The position numbers were made by a program, and so were the translations under genes. Source: Pomphorhynchus laevis (taxonomy: Eukaryota; Acanthocephala; Palaeacanthocephala; Echinorhynchida; Pomphorhynchidae). From it: a stretch of 64,000 bases of DNA. Location: the NCBI GenBank assembly GCA_012934845.2, contig WNNJ02001190.1, positions 124,001 through 188,000 of the forward strand. The letters are read 5' to 3'. Every line of letters begins with the position of its first letter. Positions within the stretch are counted from its first letter, which is position 1. Positions 14,001-29,000 of the stretch are shown here, one piece after another. The notes below the pieces were generated by a model, which was given only the letters and a program-made list of their open reading frames with translations, was not told where the DNA came from and made no database searches.

Positions 14001-17000
14001 ATCCATCCATAAAAATTTGCCACTTAAGAGTTTAAATTTATTCTTTATATTATTGTGTTGATTTATATATTTTACTATTTTCTGCTTGATGTTATTTTTA
14101 TAGTAACCTAGTTCAGAATATGTATCTATTAAAATAATTAAATGATTTTGAAGAAAACCAATATCATTACAAATTGTTGCAATTCTTAAAATTTCATTAT
14201 TTAATGTATTATATTTTATATTATATGGTATGCATGAATGCTCATGCAAAAATATGTTTCTTGTAAATTTAAAATTCTATGAAATAGAATTATTTAAAAT
14301 ATTAAGGTTTAATGTTATCTAACAAACCTTAAATAAAGAGTTCTTTCTATCAAATGTTTTACAAATTTATCATTAAATTCGTTTCGCATAAAGTTTTTTA
14401 TTTATTCAGTTCGGAGCGATGCAGCAAATTCATCATTTAACCAAACTTGAATGCATCGGAGAAACCTTGATCAGTCATGAACAACTATACATTGACATAT
14501 CGTCTATAATTCTTATAAACCGTAAGATAAGAATAAAATTTTATTTATATTTTTGTATTATATTAAGATTACCCTTATTTTGATGAGTTTGTTCCTCATA
14601 CAGTTAACGTAACTGAAGGCGAAGATTTAACTTTAACAGTTCGAGCCAGAGCCTATCCAGAAGCGATTAGGTTCAAATGGTTAGACTCGTCATTTCGAGA
14701 ATTGAAGTTTACTAGTAAATCAAGCTTGGATTATAGCAGAGATATTCTTAAAATAGTCAAAATCGATAGGGACCAAAGCGGATATTTTACGTGTGAAGCT
14801 GAGAATCAAATTGGAAAAAACAGACATTCCATATTTGTTAATGTTCTTTGTAAGTATTCCAGCAAATTTAAAAAAGGAATGGATAAAATAATTATTTATT
14901 AATATCTTCTGTATTAAAGCGTTAATTGTGGGAGAACATTATAGACATGAGAAGTATTTTTATTGAATAAAAATACTTCTCATGTCTATAATGTTCTCGC
15001 ACAATCACCGCTTTAATCTAAAAAGGACACGAATGCAATGTTCACAAAAATATCTTCCGTATAATCAATTATTAAAACATATGGATGAACAATCAATTTA
15101 TATTACATTTTATATATTATTATATATTATTATGTATTATTATATATTATTATATTATTATTTACTATTATAATATTACATGTCATTTTCTATTCATGTC
15201 GATTTTGCTTGAAAAGGACACTGTGTGTTGAAAGCTAGGCTAGCAATTATAAAGAAAAAATTTTATATCATGTCTATAAAAACATCACTAAATAAAATAT
15301 TTTTATATATTATGATATGTAACATATAATATATATCATATGTATATGATATATATTATATATAAAATAATATATAATGATATTATTATATATTATTGTA
15401 AATATTATTATATATTATGTTATATATTACTTTTTATAAAGTATTTTAAATAATAAATTATGTTAAATGATCTACAAATTTATTTAGCATCATTTAACTA
15501 CTGTAAAGTGACTTTATCAATGTTTTTAACAAAAAAATAAATTTAAACAGTTAAAATTGTTTTTGATTCAATTAAACTATTCAATACTAATAAAGAATTA
15601 TCATGAAATTATATAATTATAATTTATTGAAAAAATAACAAATATCTAATAACGCTAAGAAAACACTTATAGAGAAATTGCTAGTCGATCAGCATGCATT
15701 CGAAATAACGACAAACAATATAAATAATTATAATTAATGAATAATTATTATTAATATTGTAATTACTTATTATTAATAATTAGTTGATTATAATTATAAA
15801 TAATTATAATCAAGAATAAGTGTATGTAAATTTATGAATTGTAGCCATAGCAAATTTTTAGTATTGCAATTATAAAACATGAATAATTTGGTATAAACAA
15901 TCACTTTCAGTTCTTTCAACGAATTGAATTATCATAATATCAACTGCGTCATTTATGTAATAGTTTATTTCGTTGTTGTATGAGTTCATCATTCATTTTA
16001 TTTTCCAAAACAGAAAATGGAAGTCAACACTGGATATATAATTATAAATTATTATAAAAATGCGTCTTGTAAATTAGAAATTAATACTTTGGAAGGTTTA
16101 TATTCAAAAATCACGCAGCAATTGTTAATAAAGATTATTGCTTCTTCATATTTTCTGTGTATTATTAAGACGGGCCGAAAGTTGAAATTCAATCGTCAAT
16201 GAAAATCATGAATCCCGGTTTAACCGTTAAAATCATTTGCAAAATAAATGCCAATCCTCTAATATTTACAAATATAAAGTAAAAGCTTAAATTGTAAGTC
16301 ATCTAGATTTTTTATGTTCACAAATTTAGTTGGTTTCACAATTCACGAAGGATCAACAAATTGAAAGAAGGTCAATATAGTTTGACCTGGCTTCGGAACA
16401 GCACTATGATTTTGACTGTATTTAATGTAACAAGTGAAAATTCTGGAATGTATAAATGCTCTGCGAAAAATTCGCTGGGTTTTGGTCATTCAAGTATTGA
16501 AATATTTGTGAAATGTAAGATTTAATTTAAGACATTTGTAATTTTAGTTTAGACTTTTATTTTAATTCAACACATTTTTATTCTCATTTGAATAATAATT
16601 AATGTAAATAGAAATACCTTGCAATTCTCTAAGTATTGAAAAGGTAATAAATTCATTTAAAATTTTTAAATTGTAAAAAATTTAATCATTCATATTTTAA
16701 AAATATATCTATTATTAACATACAAGAAAGTAATTGTATACGTCAAAACCACTAACTATTTTTAAATTATTCAATCTTCAAATGTGCATGATATCATTAC
16801 ATTTCTAAAACAGACAATTAAACTATTATACTTTGTGGGAATGCTATTTCTTTAATGTCCAAGTTAATTGTGATATTTGTTCTTGTATCTGACTTTGGCT
16901 GTCTGAAAAAGTGTTTTGGCTGTCAATGTTAATTGCATTTTGCTTGTTAAAAATTTCACATTTACTTTAATCTTAACAATATTACTTCTTATAATAAAGT

Positions 17001-20000
17001 TATATCGAACTTTTATTTCCATCCCATAAATTGTCATTCGGACAACTCACTGTTCAATTAATCTTTATTCCCTTAAATGAAATATCATATTTTGAAGTAT
17101 CTAAATATTTAAATATGAAATCTTGATACTTAAATGTATTATAATGCTTTATATATAATATTGCTTAAATATATTATCACAAAAATATTATATTAGTGAT
17201 ATTATATTAGTTTTTTTTATCGTACAATAAATATTTATTATTATAATTTTACAATCTCTGGGTTACCCGCAAATAGGCCCGTAAATGAGAATTCAGTTCA
17301 GTTTGGGTTCAAAATTCTGGACGTCCGATTGTAGATCGCGTTCCTCGGATGCATCGCGATGTCATTTTTGAAAGTAATAGGCCTAGACGCGTTCTAAGCT
17401 TTGTAAGCTCGTCGGGGTATCTGCTTGCTCGCTTATTTGCCAATTTAGATGCGATCCGTCTTAAAAGTTGTGTGGCATTGTCACCGCTTCCACCTGAGAA
17501 TGAGAAGACGGCGGGTACAAGAGACCCCCGCTCGAACTCTGTTATTCTTTCGAGATATTTACTGCGCTTTCGCTGTTGGTGGTACTTATAGCAGGACTCT
17601 GGTGTCTTGGAGGAGTTGGACTGAGCGAAAGCGTTAAACACGCAAATGTCGAAGAAAGTTCGCTCACTCATATCACCAAACAACCCTGAGCATGCAATGT
17701 CGAGCCTAGCATCACGGTCTTTTGTCGTTGAGCCGTTTCTAAAGTCAAAGTTTGGCGGGACTGGTGTAAGCAGCGGCTCGACTTGTACGTTATACGATGT
17801 TTAAGCTGATAGGCAATAAAATCGCGCACGGCATCGTGTCGCATCGACGGAAGACAACCGAATGGGCATGAGAGAGCATGGGCAACTGTATTAATCTGCC
17901 TACATTTACATTGAGTTGGTGCGGATTTAGGCGTAATTCCGTATCTAGAAGAAATAGAATCACAAAACTCGATGTTACTTAATCTAGTTGCTCGATCGAA
18001 TGTAGGATATCCGGATAGCCATGACGAAGCCCCTGTTGTTGAAGCATGCTCAATTGCGGTACACAGAATTCCACTCGCATTGCTCAAAATATCTTCTTGG
18101 TCAAGCTTTTCACTAGAGGCTTTTGCTGCCCGTAAATTTTTAATAATTGTCTCCTGCATAGAATTAAGTACCGAGCCAATATATCCTTGTATGCTTGGCT
18201 CACACACTGAGGTCGATGATCGATATTCGTTGCTTGTCAACGTGGACGTATCTCTAATGCATAAACCGCCGTTGCGAAAACTCAACTGGCATGTGCGCCA
18301 TAAGATATCGTCTTGAGAAATATCAATGTCAAAAAGATGTGATATTGTAGACTTTAGTTTCAGTGTCAGAGGTGCGAACCACGCAGAGGGGCATTCATAG
18401 CATCGTTGAGTATGTGTCCATTTATGCTGAATAGACTTAATTAAGCACACGTATGCAACCTGAGTGTCTAACTCTCCTACTTTCTTCAACTGTGACACTA
18501 ATGTGCAAAGGGAGGAAACTGATGATCGTATAAACGTCTCTATGTATTCGGCTGATCCGATTGGTACTCCAAGAACGGGTAAGCCATCCTCAACGATGGA
18601 GACTCCAGCGTTATCAAGTAACGATTGGAAAGTCGAGATGTCGTTCCCGTTGGAATATATATTTTGCATTTTCCCGGATTCAAGTGTACGCCATATGAGG
18701 GGCCGAAGGATTGAAGCAACTTAAATGCGTCAATGACATATTGTGGGGAACCTATGAGGTTGCCGTCGTCTGCGTACCATAACTGTTTTATGTTTTGGGC
18801 AAGTTCTTTTGATACGGAGTAGTAACGGAAGTGTTGCAGAGGCAAATGCTGCCATCGAAACACGTCGGTCTGTGTAAATCCTGCAGCAGATATTAAGAAT
18901 TCACTGTCAATTGTTAGCAGTGTCGGCTTTCTGTATAGGTTAGAAAGGACTGTGTTCAATGCTGGACAGATATTTGGCATGTTTGAGAGAGCGGTCATTC
19001 TATTCACTCTGTTGAATGCGTTGTCAGCATCTATTGTGAGTAGCACGAATGTAGGATTTCTCTTCAACGAGTCACGAATACCGTGAATAACACATTCGGT
19101 GCCAGCACGCTGCGAGGCGCAGAATTGGACGTTCCCGCATATTGTTTGCAGTTGGGGTGATATTATTTTCAATATTGATTTAGATATAATGCGTCTGGAA
19201 ACATCTCCTATTCCTATAGGACGTACGCCAGGATTTTTGCTAAGAGGAATAAGGCGACTAGCGGTGAAGGCTGTCATCGACTCCTGTGAGATTGGATTTA
19301 ATGCTAATTGTCGAGCGAAAGATGCAAGTGATTCAGCTAGACGTTTCGATTCTGCCCCAAAGTCAACCAAGATTCGATGCCATGCTCTTGCATCTAATCC
19401 GGACGAGCCTGCCCCTCCCTTTACTTTCTTAGAGTTGGCAACGATCAGTTTAAAGTCAATAGAATCAAATGCAACTGGGTGAAACTCAGGAATGTCATCG
19501 ATAGGCCTGCGCAGAATGGCGTCATCAGATTTTGCTGAAGCCATCGGATGCTTATCAATAAGAATTTGTCTCACAGTTTGGCCGTCTATTATTTCGTCTA
19601 TTCGAAGAGGATGCCCTCTACCATCATTTGATTCAAGTAATTTGACAGCAGCTGTCATCTTCCCACCAAGAACAAGCTTCTGAACAGTTTTCAGAATATC
19701 ATTATTTAGAGGATCATATAGCTTGTGGGGAGACTGAGACTGGAGAAAACGAGCTTCGTTGAGCAGCGTTTGCATATCTCCGCTTGTCCAACAATCAAGT
19801 CTGCGATCGAGAATTTGTTTTAGTTGCTTAGGGTTCGCTTTAGCAGGGCGCTGGAGGATTAACTGACTGATGACAACCGCGAGTGAAAGCGAGCAATCGT
19901 TTGTGGATGCTAATTCATATATCCGTGCAAGCTCTGAGATAAATCGCTTAGATCCGATGCATCTTGGTAGTCTAAACAGGTTTGGTTTCCATAGAATAAC

Positions 20001-23000
20001 TTCATGCAATATCGACTCCACCGAGAGAGTATCTGATGAAGATTGGAGTTGCGAGATGGTTGCAGTTATAGGCTCAAATTCTGTCTGAAGAATGTTCTGC
20101 AGACGTTTTGTTCCAACGTTTTAAGTTTCAGGTGTAGCACGTAAGTGCGATGTAAGTTGGACATTGGTAGACGCGTGTGTGGACAGCACCGGGTTTTTCC
20201 TGGAGCAGTTAGGAGCAGAGCACGTTGTGCAAGGTTTCGAATTGCGCGCACATTTACAGCGAATACATTTGGCTGCACTCGTGTTGCAGTTGCAGCATTT
20301 TGATAGCGAAGAAGGTACTCCTCTAGGCATGTAGCGTCAGTACTCCTTTAAAAATTAGCCTTTTCACTTGTAGAATATATGAAGCTTCCAGACGAATTTC
20401 ACTGAGTTTTAAATTTACGATTGATTTGCTGACATGTATGTTATTTTATCTCAAATGTAAGAACTTTAATAACCAATACTTTTTTTAACCATTAGTGATA
20501 ATAATATTATTATATTATTATATTATATTATTTAGATTATATAATATAATGTCTTACTGATGAACCACTGTGTTATAATGATTCGGACATTGCCCTTGAC
20601 GTAGCACAGAGTAATTTGTTTTAAATTTAAAAGATATAATCATACAAATCAACTTTTAAAGTATTTTTATTAAACATGTTAATACATATAAAATGATGTA
20701 TTGTAGTATACATGGCAAATTCGAAATCGATTTATTAAATTTCTTTATTAAAGTGTATCCTTATATTATTGATGCACAATGTCGCGTTATTAATGCACAA
20801 CCTCTGAGTTACATATCTATCAGATCAGCTGTCTGAGTCTACGTATTTTATACTATATATAAATCAAAAATAAAGATAAAAAATTATAAATAAGAAATGA
20901 TTATAAAAGATTTTATACAATTTATATTTATATAACTAAAAAATATATAATTTATATTTAAAATGAAAGTCAATTTTTATGAATTGACTAATAAATGACA
21001 TACGTTGTATAAGAATAAGGATTAGAGGTCATCAGTATGAACTGCTATGCTATCAGGTTTCGGCCCTTAACTCCTCTACCCAACATAGCATCGGGGTAAA
21101 GCACGTGTTAAGGACGTATTTCCTCTGATGAAATTTGATTATCTAATATATCTTATTTTAATGACGGATTCAAAATTTTGAAGATATTACGTCTAACCAC
21201 ATCCCTGATAATTACAAAAGTTTCGCTATTGAAAAATTGTGAAATGAATCAAATCAGCTAACTGAGTCTACGTTTTTGATATAATTATAAAATATACAAA
21301 ACATAATAATGCTAAATCAAAATTTAATAATTAAATAATAAAATTAATAATTGTTTTAAGATTTTTTATAATTTATATCAAGTTAAAATAAAAAATTGAA
21401 ATTTAAAATAAACGTCATTTTTATGAATTGACTAATAAATAACAGACGTTGTATCAGAATAAGAATTATAGGTAATCAGGAGGAACTGCTTTGCTATCAG
21501 GTTTTGGCCCCTAACTTCTCTATCTAACATAGAAGATGGCCAAATACATGATAATGATGTATTTCCTCTGATAAAACTATCTAGTATCTTATTCTAATAC
21601 AAAGAATATTATTTATTATCCATCTATAAAAATTTTCCGCTGATGATATTAAATTTATTTTTAATATTATTGTGTTGATTTATATATTTTACTATTTTTT
21701 GTTTGATGGTATTTTTATAGTAACCTAGTTTAAAATATGCATCTATTAAATTATTTAAATGATTTTGAAGAAAGCCAATATCATTACATATTGTTGCAAT
21801 TCTTAAAATTTTATTATTTAATGAATTATATTTTATATTATATGGTATGCATTTTTATCCATCCATAAAAATTTGCCCCTTAAGAGTTTAAATTTATTTT
21901 TAATATTATTGTGTTGATTTATATATTTTACTATTTTCTGCTTGATGATATTTTTAGAGTAACCTAGTTTAAAATATGCATCTATTAAATTATTTAAATG
22001 ATTTTGAAGAAAGCCAATCTCATTACATATTGTTGCAATTCTTAAAATTTCATCATTTATTAATGTATTATATTTTACAAAGCATATTGTTTATTATCCA
22101 TAAAAAATTAACTAAATAAATTAAAATATTTTTACTAATAAATTAAAATTTATTTTTAATATTTTTGTATTTATATAAATTGTAAATTTAATATTTTAAT
22201 AATATTTTGTTGATTTCTATTACTCCAGTTTAATAAATTGAAGAAAACAAGCCATGTAAAATAAAGCTTGAAAATAAGCAGAAAATTTAATTTTTTATTT
22301 AAATTATTTTTGTTGATTTATAAGAAAAAGAAAGAATTCATTAAACTCGCTTAAGAATAAGCAGAAAAATTAATGTCGTATTAATTATACATAATTTAAG
22401 TATTTCTGACAAAGGTTGTATTACCGGGAAAAATTTTCTCTAGGTCAATAACTTGACAAAATATAACCCTTATATTTTTTGTATAAAATATAAGGGGTTA
22501 AGCGAGAAAAACCTTTTCTCTTCATCTCGGGAAAAGCGAGATGATGCTTTCAAACACTGTGTTGAACAACATTAAGGTACTAGTCCTTCATCAACAACAT
22601 CTTAGAAAACAACATTGATATTATCTTCGATGAAAAGAAAATAGAAAATAACAGAAACAAACTGTTTCTGTTATTTCAAAATAATTTTTATATAAAAGAT
22701 AATATATTTTATTATTTTTTTATATTTTATTTTTATTTCAAAATATTAGGGACAATTGATAAAGCTGCTAAATTTCGTAAATATTAATTACAGAAAACAT
22801 TTATTTCAAAGCTTTCAATATAATAAATAATATATAGATAAAAACATTATTAACCAGTAATTTAGTTTCTACATTGAATCATCATCGATAATGCCTTTAT
22901 GCACACTGTACAAATGACAGTTACGAATAATAAAGTAACGAATAAAAACCCGAATACGAAGAAAAATGAAATTTAATTTTTTCTAAAATTAAATAATTTA

Positions 23001-26000
23001 AAATTAATTAAATTAAAATAATTAATTTTAATTTTTATAAAATTTTATATTTTTTAAAATAATTTGTAAATGTTATTGTAGCTCGTCCTAGTATAGATCG
23101 ATCATCTCGGTTTACGAAATATGCAACAACAATATTAAACACACCAAACAATGCTAATTTGGAATGTCACTTCAAAGCAGTTCCGAAGGCAAGAGTATTC
23201 TGGAAAATTGTAAGACATGTTTTTCAATCAATACTTTACTGTTATGTTCTCGAAAGAAAAGGATGATGAAATAGTTGAAAGTATAGACAACCTTATTTTA
23301 CTCAATGCAAGCAATAGCAAATACAGTTCAAGTTTAGAATCCTTATCAAATAATATGTTTGTTTCCAAATTGGTTATAAAGAGTGTAGAAATGGCAGATT
23401 TTTCCCGAATGTACAGGTGCATCGCACAAAATGAATTGGGTACAGACGATGTTAGTATTATCCTCTTACCTCATAGTAAGTGATTTGTTATTACTAGATT
23501 TCTTTAAAATATAACTGATGATTAATACCTAAATAGCACATCTATTCTTACGTCGTATTAAAGATAAAATGAGTAGAAAAAATATCGCTTTTTCATTTTT
23601 TAAAGTTATTTAATTTTAAAATTGTAATTTAAAAAATACAACATTATAACTATCAAGTAATAAACGTTAATAAGTTATATGTGTAATTAACTATATACAT
23701 TTTAATTATATAAATTAATAATATTTAATTATAATGTAGAAATAAATTTCATAACAAATTCAATTGCACTTTGAAATTTATTTGTATCTTAAAAGAGATA
23801 AATCTATTACCTCTATAATTAGAAAACGTTTTCTCACATTTTAATCTTTTTGATCATTTTTTAAAGTCAATTAATTTGAATTTTAAATTCACTAATCAAA
23901 ACAAAATTCAAAATGGATTTATTTATCAATAAAATCTCAAATACCATAAAGGTTAGTTATGAATTCATGAAATCGTCAATTTACTTCCTTTTTTCGATCT
24001 TTGGTTGAGTTTTTTTGTTTAAATTGCAAATTCAATAACGAGAGGATAACTAACAAACATATAAATCGCAGCCAACTATTACAAGAGACTGATGGCACAG
24101 ATTTCGTTATTTAAACTTGCGTAGACTCAATGAAATGATGATTCTGACGGAAATGGATTCTGAAGACATAAAGATGGATCTCAAAAGGATGTACAGCATT
24201 ATGCACACCCTGAAACTTCAGAACATGCGACACGGGAATCCACACTTTGCACACAATTCGATGAAACGTAATCGTCATAGATTGCGGATTAAGTCAACGC
24301 CATCTTGCGCCTTAACAAACGACGTTTACCCAGATTTTCTTGACCTCGAATACGATAGCAGCAAACAAGAACAGCTTTCCGGGCAACCCGAGAAACCCAC
24401 GTACGATGCCAAACGCAAGAGGACATAACATTTGAATGTTTTTATTTTATTTCTGCATTCTTTCTCATTTTAGCCTTCTTGTAATGTTTTATTTTTAATT
24501 TATATATAGTATAAAATACTTAGAATCAGTTATCTGATTTATTTAAATGCGAATTCAATTATTCTTTGAAATTTATTTGTATCTTAAAAGAGAAATAATT
24601 TGCCTCTATAATTAGAATTAGTTTTCTTACATTTTAATCTTTTTGATCACTTTTTATTAATGTAATTATTAATAATTAATGTCAAGTAATTGAATTTTAA
24701 AATGGAAATTATTATCAATAAAATCTTAGAATTTTAAAATCTCAATTTTTAAATCTCTGCGGTTTGCCTTACATTCCACCTCTCTAATCAATTCTCTAAT
24801 TTTAACTTTTTTTTGTAAAAATTGAATAAATTACAAAAATCAAATGCTTACATGCTTTTTCTTTGAACATAAAATCCTTTTCTTAAAATTAGTTAAATTA
24901 TATAGTCCAATGTATTGTAACTGTTTTATTACTTTTTCCTTAGGTTCACCAAGTATGCCTACTAATCTGCAACCTGTCAATATATCCCATCGATTTATAC
25001 ATTTGCAATGGGAAGCTGGATTCGATGGTGGATTGACCCAATGGTTTAGAATCCGGTACTGCGATGAAGTCAAGAATCATTGTTCTTACGAAGATACAAC
25101 AACGGTTAATATCTCTTTTATTAACATAATATTTTTAGAAACCTTTGTTAGCCTAAAAGTTATATGTAATAAAACTCGAGCATTTTATTAATAAGTATGC
25201 AATTTGTAATTTGTTATAATAATTTATATTATTATAAATTTAATAAATTCAACTATTGCGTTTGTTGGAACGCAACATCACAATTGCTGGATGATTAGTT
25301 CGGAATGCTAAATTCCATTATAACTTTTGATTTAATCTTCTTTTTCTTCAGCGTTTGTTCTGCTTCGTCACGGAGTCCGCTTTTTCCACTGTCACGCTGA
25401 TGGGCCTTATTGATGGTTGATGTTCGTTTGCGCGAAGAACGCGGCCGTATCATTGTAGTCGCCTTTCGGAAAGTTCATTAAGACACCATTTCGTACTGTT
25501 GATGGGACGGATTTGTTTTACGACTGGCTTGTCATGAAGTATATCGCCAACCCTCCTCTTTTCTCAGCACGGGCCTAGGACCAGCTATGGCGGAATTATA
25601 ACTACTGATTTAATGATGTGACAAAATCTGATTTGAGTTTTTGTGAAAATTGAATTAATTCATTTTAAGAAAATGAATTATTTTTTAATAAGTTGTTGAT
25701 TGATCAAACCGAAAGATTTTTTAAAATCAACTTTTAATAGAAATGTTCAACACATAATGTCCTCTGCAAAGGTACAAACGTTCATTTGCAATTTTCGCCA
25801 CTCTGTTCATGCACATTTATTATTTAAATAAGATAAGGAGCATAGGTGACTTGATGGTACGAAATTTTGCTTGTGCAAAATCTGCTACTCAAATGTACAT
25901 ATATTAACTGTTGTTTTGATCTCCTTTGAACTACCAAAGAGTAAGTTCTACTGGTTGATGCCTGCGTATCGATTTCCATGCTAATTCATCATTTATAATT

Positions 26001-29000
26001 AATATAAAGAATATAAACATTTATTGTTAAATGAATAAAGTATCGTAAGCTATCTTCATTCATTACTCGTTTATGAACTAGAGTTGAATATGTCCAAATC
26101 ATAAATAATTCAGTCCAACTAAAAAATGCCCATTAATGGCGTTACCGATCCGGCTTGATAGGAGCGCAGAGTATCCAAATTCTTGGCATGGCATTTCCGG
26201 ATAGCCTGTAGTGGGAACCACACGTTGAGCCGACGATAGCAAATGCCTTCCAATAATATTTTTAATAAGACTATGTGAGATCTTAGAATGCCAATACGAT
26301 GATCCTCATTCTTTATATTACTCTCTTGTTCGAATCATTCTAAGATATGGCTTCAACCCATTATAAACGCTTTATTTATATTCAATCAGCAGTTCAACGC
26401 ATATGCTGGGTAGATATGCTAAAATCGGACTATGATCTTCGACGCATTTTTTTTGTTCAGATTGCATTTAATGTGACTTTTATTCAAGAACTTGGTGGTA
26501 TATTGAATACGTCCGAGCTGAGGGTTATTAGGCGGAATATAACGAAGTTTAGCGGCTTAAGCATGGAGCATTTAAAACAAAGTTTTCTATATCGAGCTAT
26601 TAACTACTTTAACTCTGTATAATCTACAAATTTGGTTTCTGTTATGTTAATTGTTAATATATTTAAAGTTTTTAACTGTTGTAAGGTTGGCTTCCCATAG
26701 CTTTTAACAATAAGAGCAAAGGTATGTGTTTCTTTTTGTTCAAAAAGGCTTTTTCATTTATTCAATATAATAACTATAATTTTATTTTAAATAATAGCAT
26801 AATCATTTTAAAAAATAATAATAATTTTAATATTATTTATTAATAATTATCAATTTAATAATTATTTTTATTTTTCATCACTAAAAAGTTGCAATTTTTA
26901 GCTATTAATTACGATTGGTAAAAAGGCTTGCCATATACTAAACGCAACAAAACGTTTTTCAATTATAGAGTTTAGTGAAGAAAAATATCTTTTCTTTAAA
27001 TCCTGAAAAAATAGTTTTGAACTTGACAATTGAATATCTTAACATTTTCAAGATTAAGTACTTATTTAGATAAACATTAGATTATATAATCATACAGTTT
27101 AGAAATTGTTATTATTCGTAATTTAAAATGTTTAATTTATTTAGTTTATGGCAGTTTTCAAGCCATTAAAACGTAAGCCAAAACGTTTTTCATTAATTAA
27201 ATGTATTTGCTGACTCTTGATTACATTTTGTATAATTTAAGATTCATTATTACCCTATTTCAAAGTTACAAATAACTTTGAAATAATTTAATAATTTAAA
27301 TAACTTAAAAATATTATTAATTCATGCATTTAAATAATTGCTTAATTAAATTAAGTATTTAAATGTGTTTAATTTATAAAATTTAAATAAAATTTAAAAG
27401 CGAATAAGCCTATTTAATTAATTGTTATTAAATCTATTAAATTAATAAATTTATTAAATTAATAAATCTAATAGATTTATTAGATTAATAGATTTAAATA
27501 GATTATATTAAATAGATTTATACATAAAATAGATTAATAGATTTATTAATCTAATAAATCTATTAATACGGTCAACTTTAAACACTTCATTAAGGTTAAA
27601 CATAGATGAGTAATAATTATTAATTATTAATTATTTATCACATAATTTTTTTCAATATTTTAATGAACATTTAGTGTCTAATGAAAGAGTCTTTTATTAT
27701 ATAATTTAATTTATTATTACAATTTATTATAATCATTATAATCTAATATTATAAAATATTTATAAAATATTAATAAATAAAATATAATTCTAAAATTCTT
27801 TAAAAAAAAATTCTTAAAATTATTTAAAATTCTTCTATTTGATTCTCTGCAAGTAATTAATGTTTTATAAAGTTAATCAGTTAGCTATTAATAATTATTA
27901 CAAAGTGAAAAGTATGTGCTAGATAGTTACAGCATATGCTTGTAAATTTCCTTAAACTAAGTAAATTTGCATTCTTTGAAAACGATCTAATTTAGCAAAA
28001 GAAAATTTTTAAAATTTTTAAGTTTCATGGCCCTAAGTAAATAAATATCTATGAAAGCAATTTAAGATTAAATTGAAATAAAATTATTTTTAAGATAAAA
28101 TATATTTTTATTTTTAATTTGTTTATAATACAAAGCATGCAACATCAGATAAGTAATCTGATTTATTTAAACACAATTTGTTGAACAAACAATATATTTG
28201 AAAGACACTTTAATTTATTCAATTTAATGATTAAGTGAACCATTTGTTAATTATTGACACTATCAGTTTTCAAAATGCTATACGCTGCTAATCTAATAAC
28301 TCTTTTAATGATTGAAATCATTAAAAATTCTAGGAATTCTTGTGATTTTACTCTTTTAATGATTGAAATCATTAAAAATTCTATGATTTTAAATAATTGA
28401 TAATTATCTATTTATCGATAATTAATTATTGGATTTGTATCAAAGAAAGGAAAATTTTATTTGATATTTCGCCAACCTCTGCTAGCACCTTCAGAAAATT
28501 ACAAAATTGTAATTTTCTGAAGATGCTAACATCATAATCATCAGATTAATTTTCTGAAGATGCTAACAGAAGTTAGCGAAATATCGAAAAAAGTTTATTT
28601 TCTTTGATCCAATAATTCTTTAACTCTTGTATGATTTGTAATAACAAATGATCGTTGTGATTGCCAGTCTTCAGTTGAAGTTGTGATCAAAAATGGCTTC
28701 GAAGAGCTATTTTTAAACTTAAAAAAGTTTAGAAGAAAAAGTAAAAAGAGAAACAATAAATTGTTTTGATTATTTCACAGGAATCGACATCGTATATACT
28801 TAGATCTTTAAATCCTGGAACTCGATACCTTATTTCAATGAAAGCAATCAACATAATTGGTGAGAGTGATTGGTATCCCGAAAAAGAGTTTGAAATATTC
28901 ACGAAAGGTAAATAATTTTTAGACATTTGTTAAATATTTAATAAAATCTTAAAGGATTAAAGAGAAAAACTACAAGCATTTCAGATTTTCGTATATAATT

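Larger units (their letters stand above)
11901..14567. other. Intron region lacking the expected Ig half-exon
   Basis: The reading phases on either side (0 entering, 1 leaving) demand one more exon here for the second half of the Ig domain. I could not identify it. The stretch holds A/T tracts, two copies of an ATCAGCTAACTGAGTC repeat (12896 and 13468), a structured repeat (13631-13835) and an RT remnant (13992-14275). The half-exon may have been lost or may be very diverged. Confidence 0.5.

Noticed and set aside
17349-19683. Plus-strand open frames over the R2-type LINE
   Set aside because: Shadows of the minus-strand RT and nuclease frames.
25250-25600. Possible host gene in the GC-richer block
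   Set aside because: No continuous frame on either strand and no motif; left as an unknown remnant.
26347-26622. 91-codon frame in a receptor intron
   Set aside because: No domain, no splice context and no compositional contrast strong enough to call a gene.
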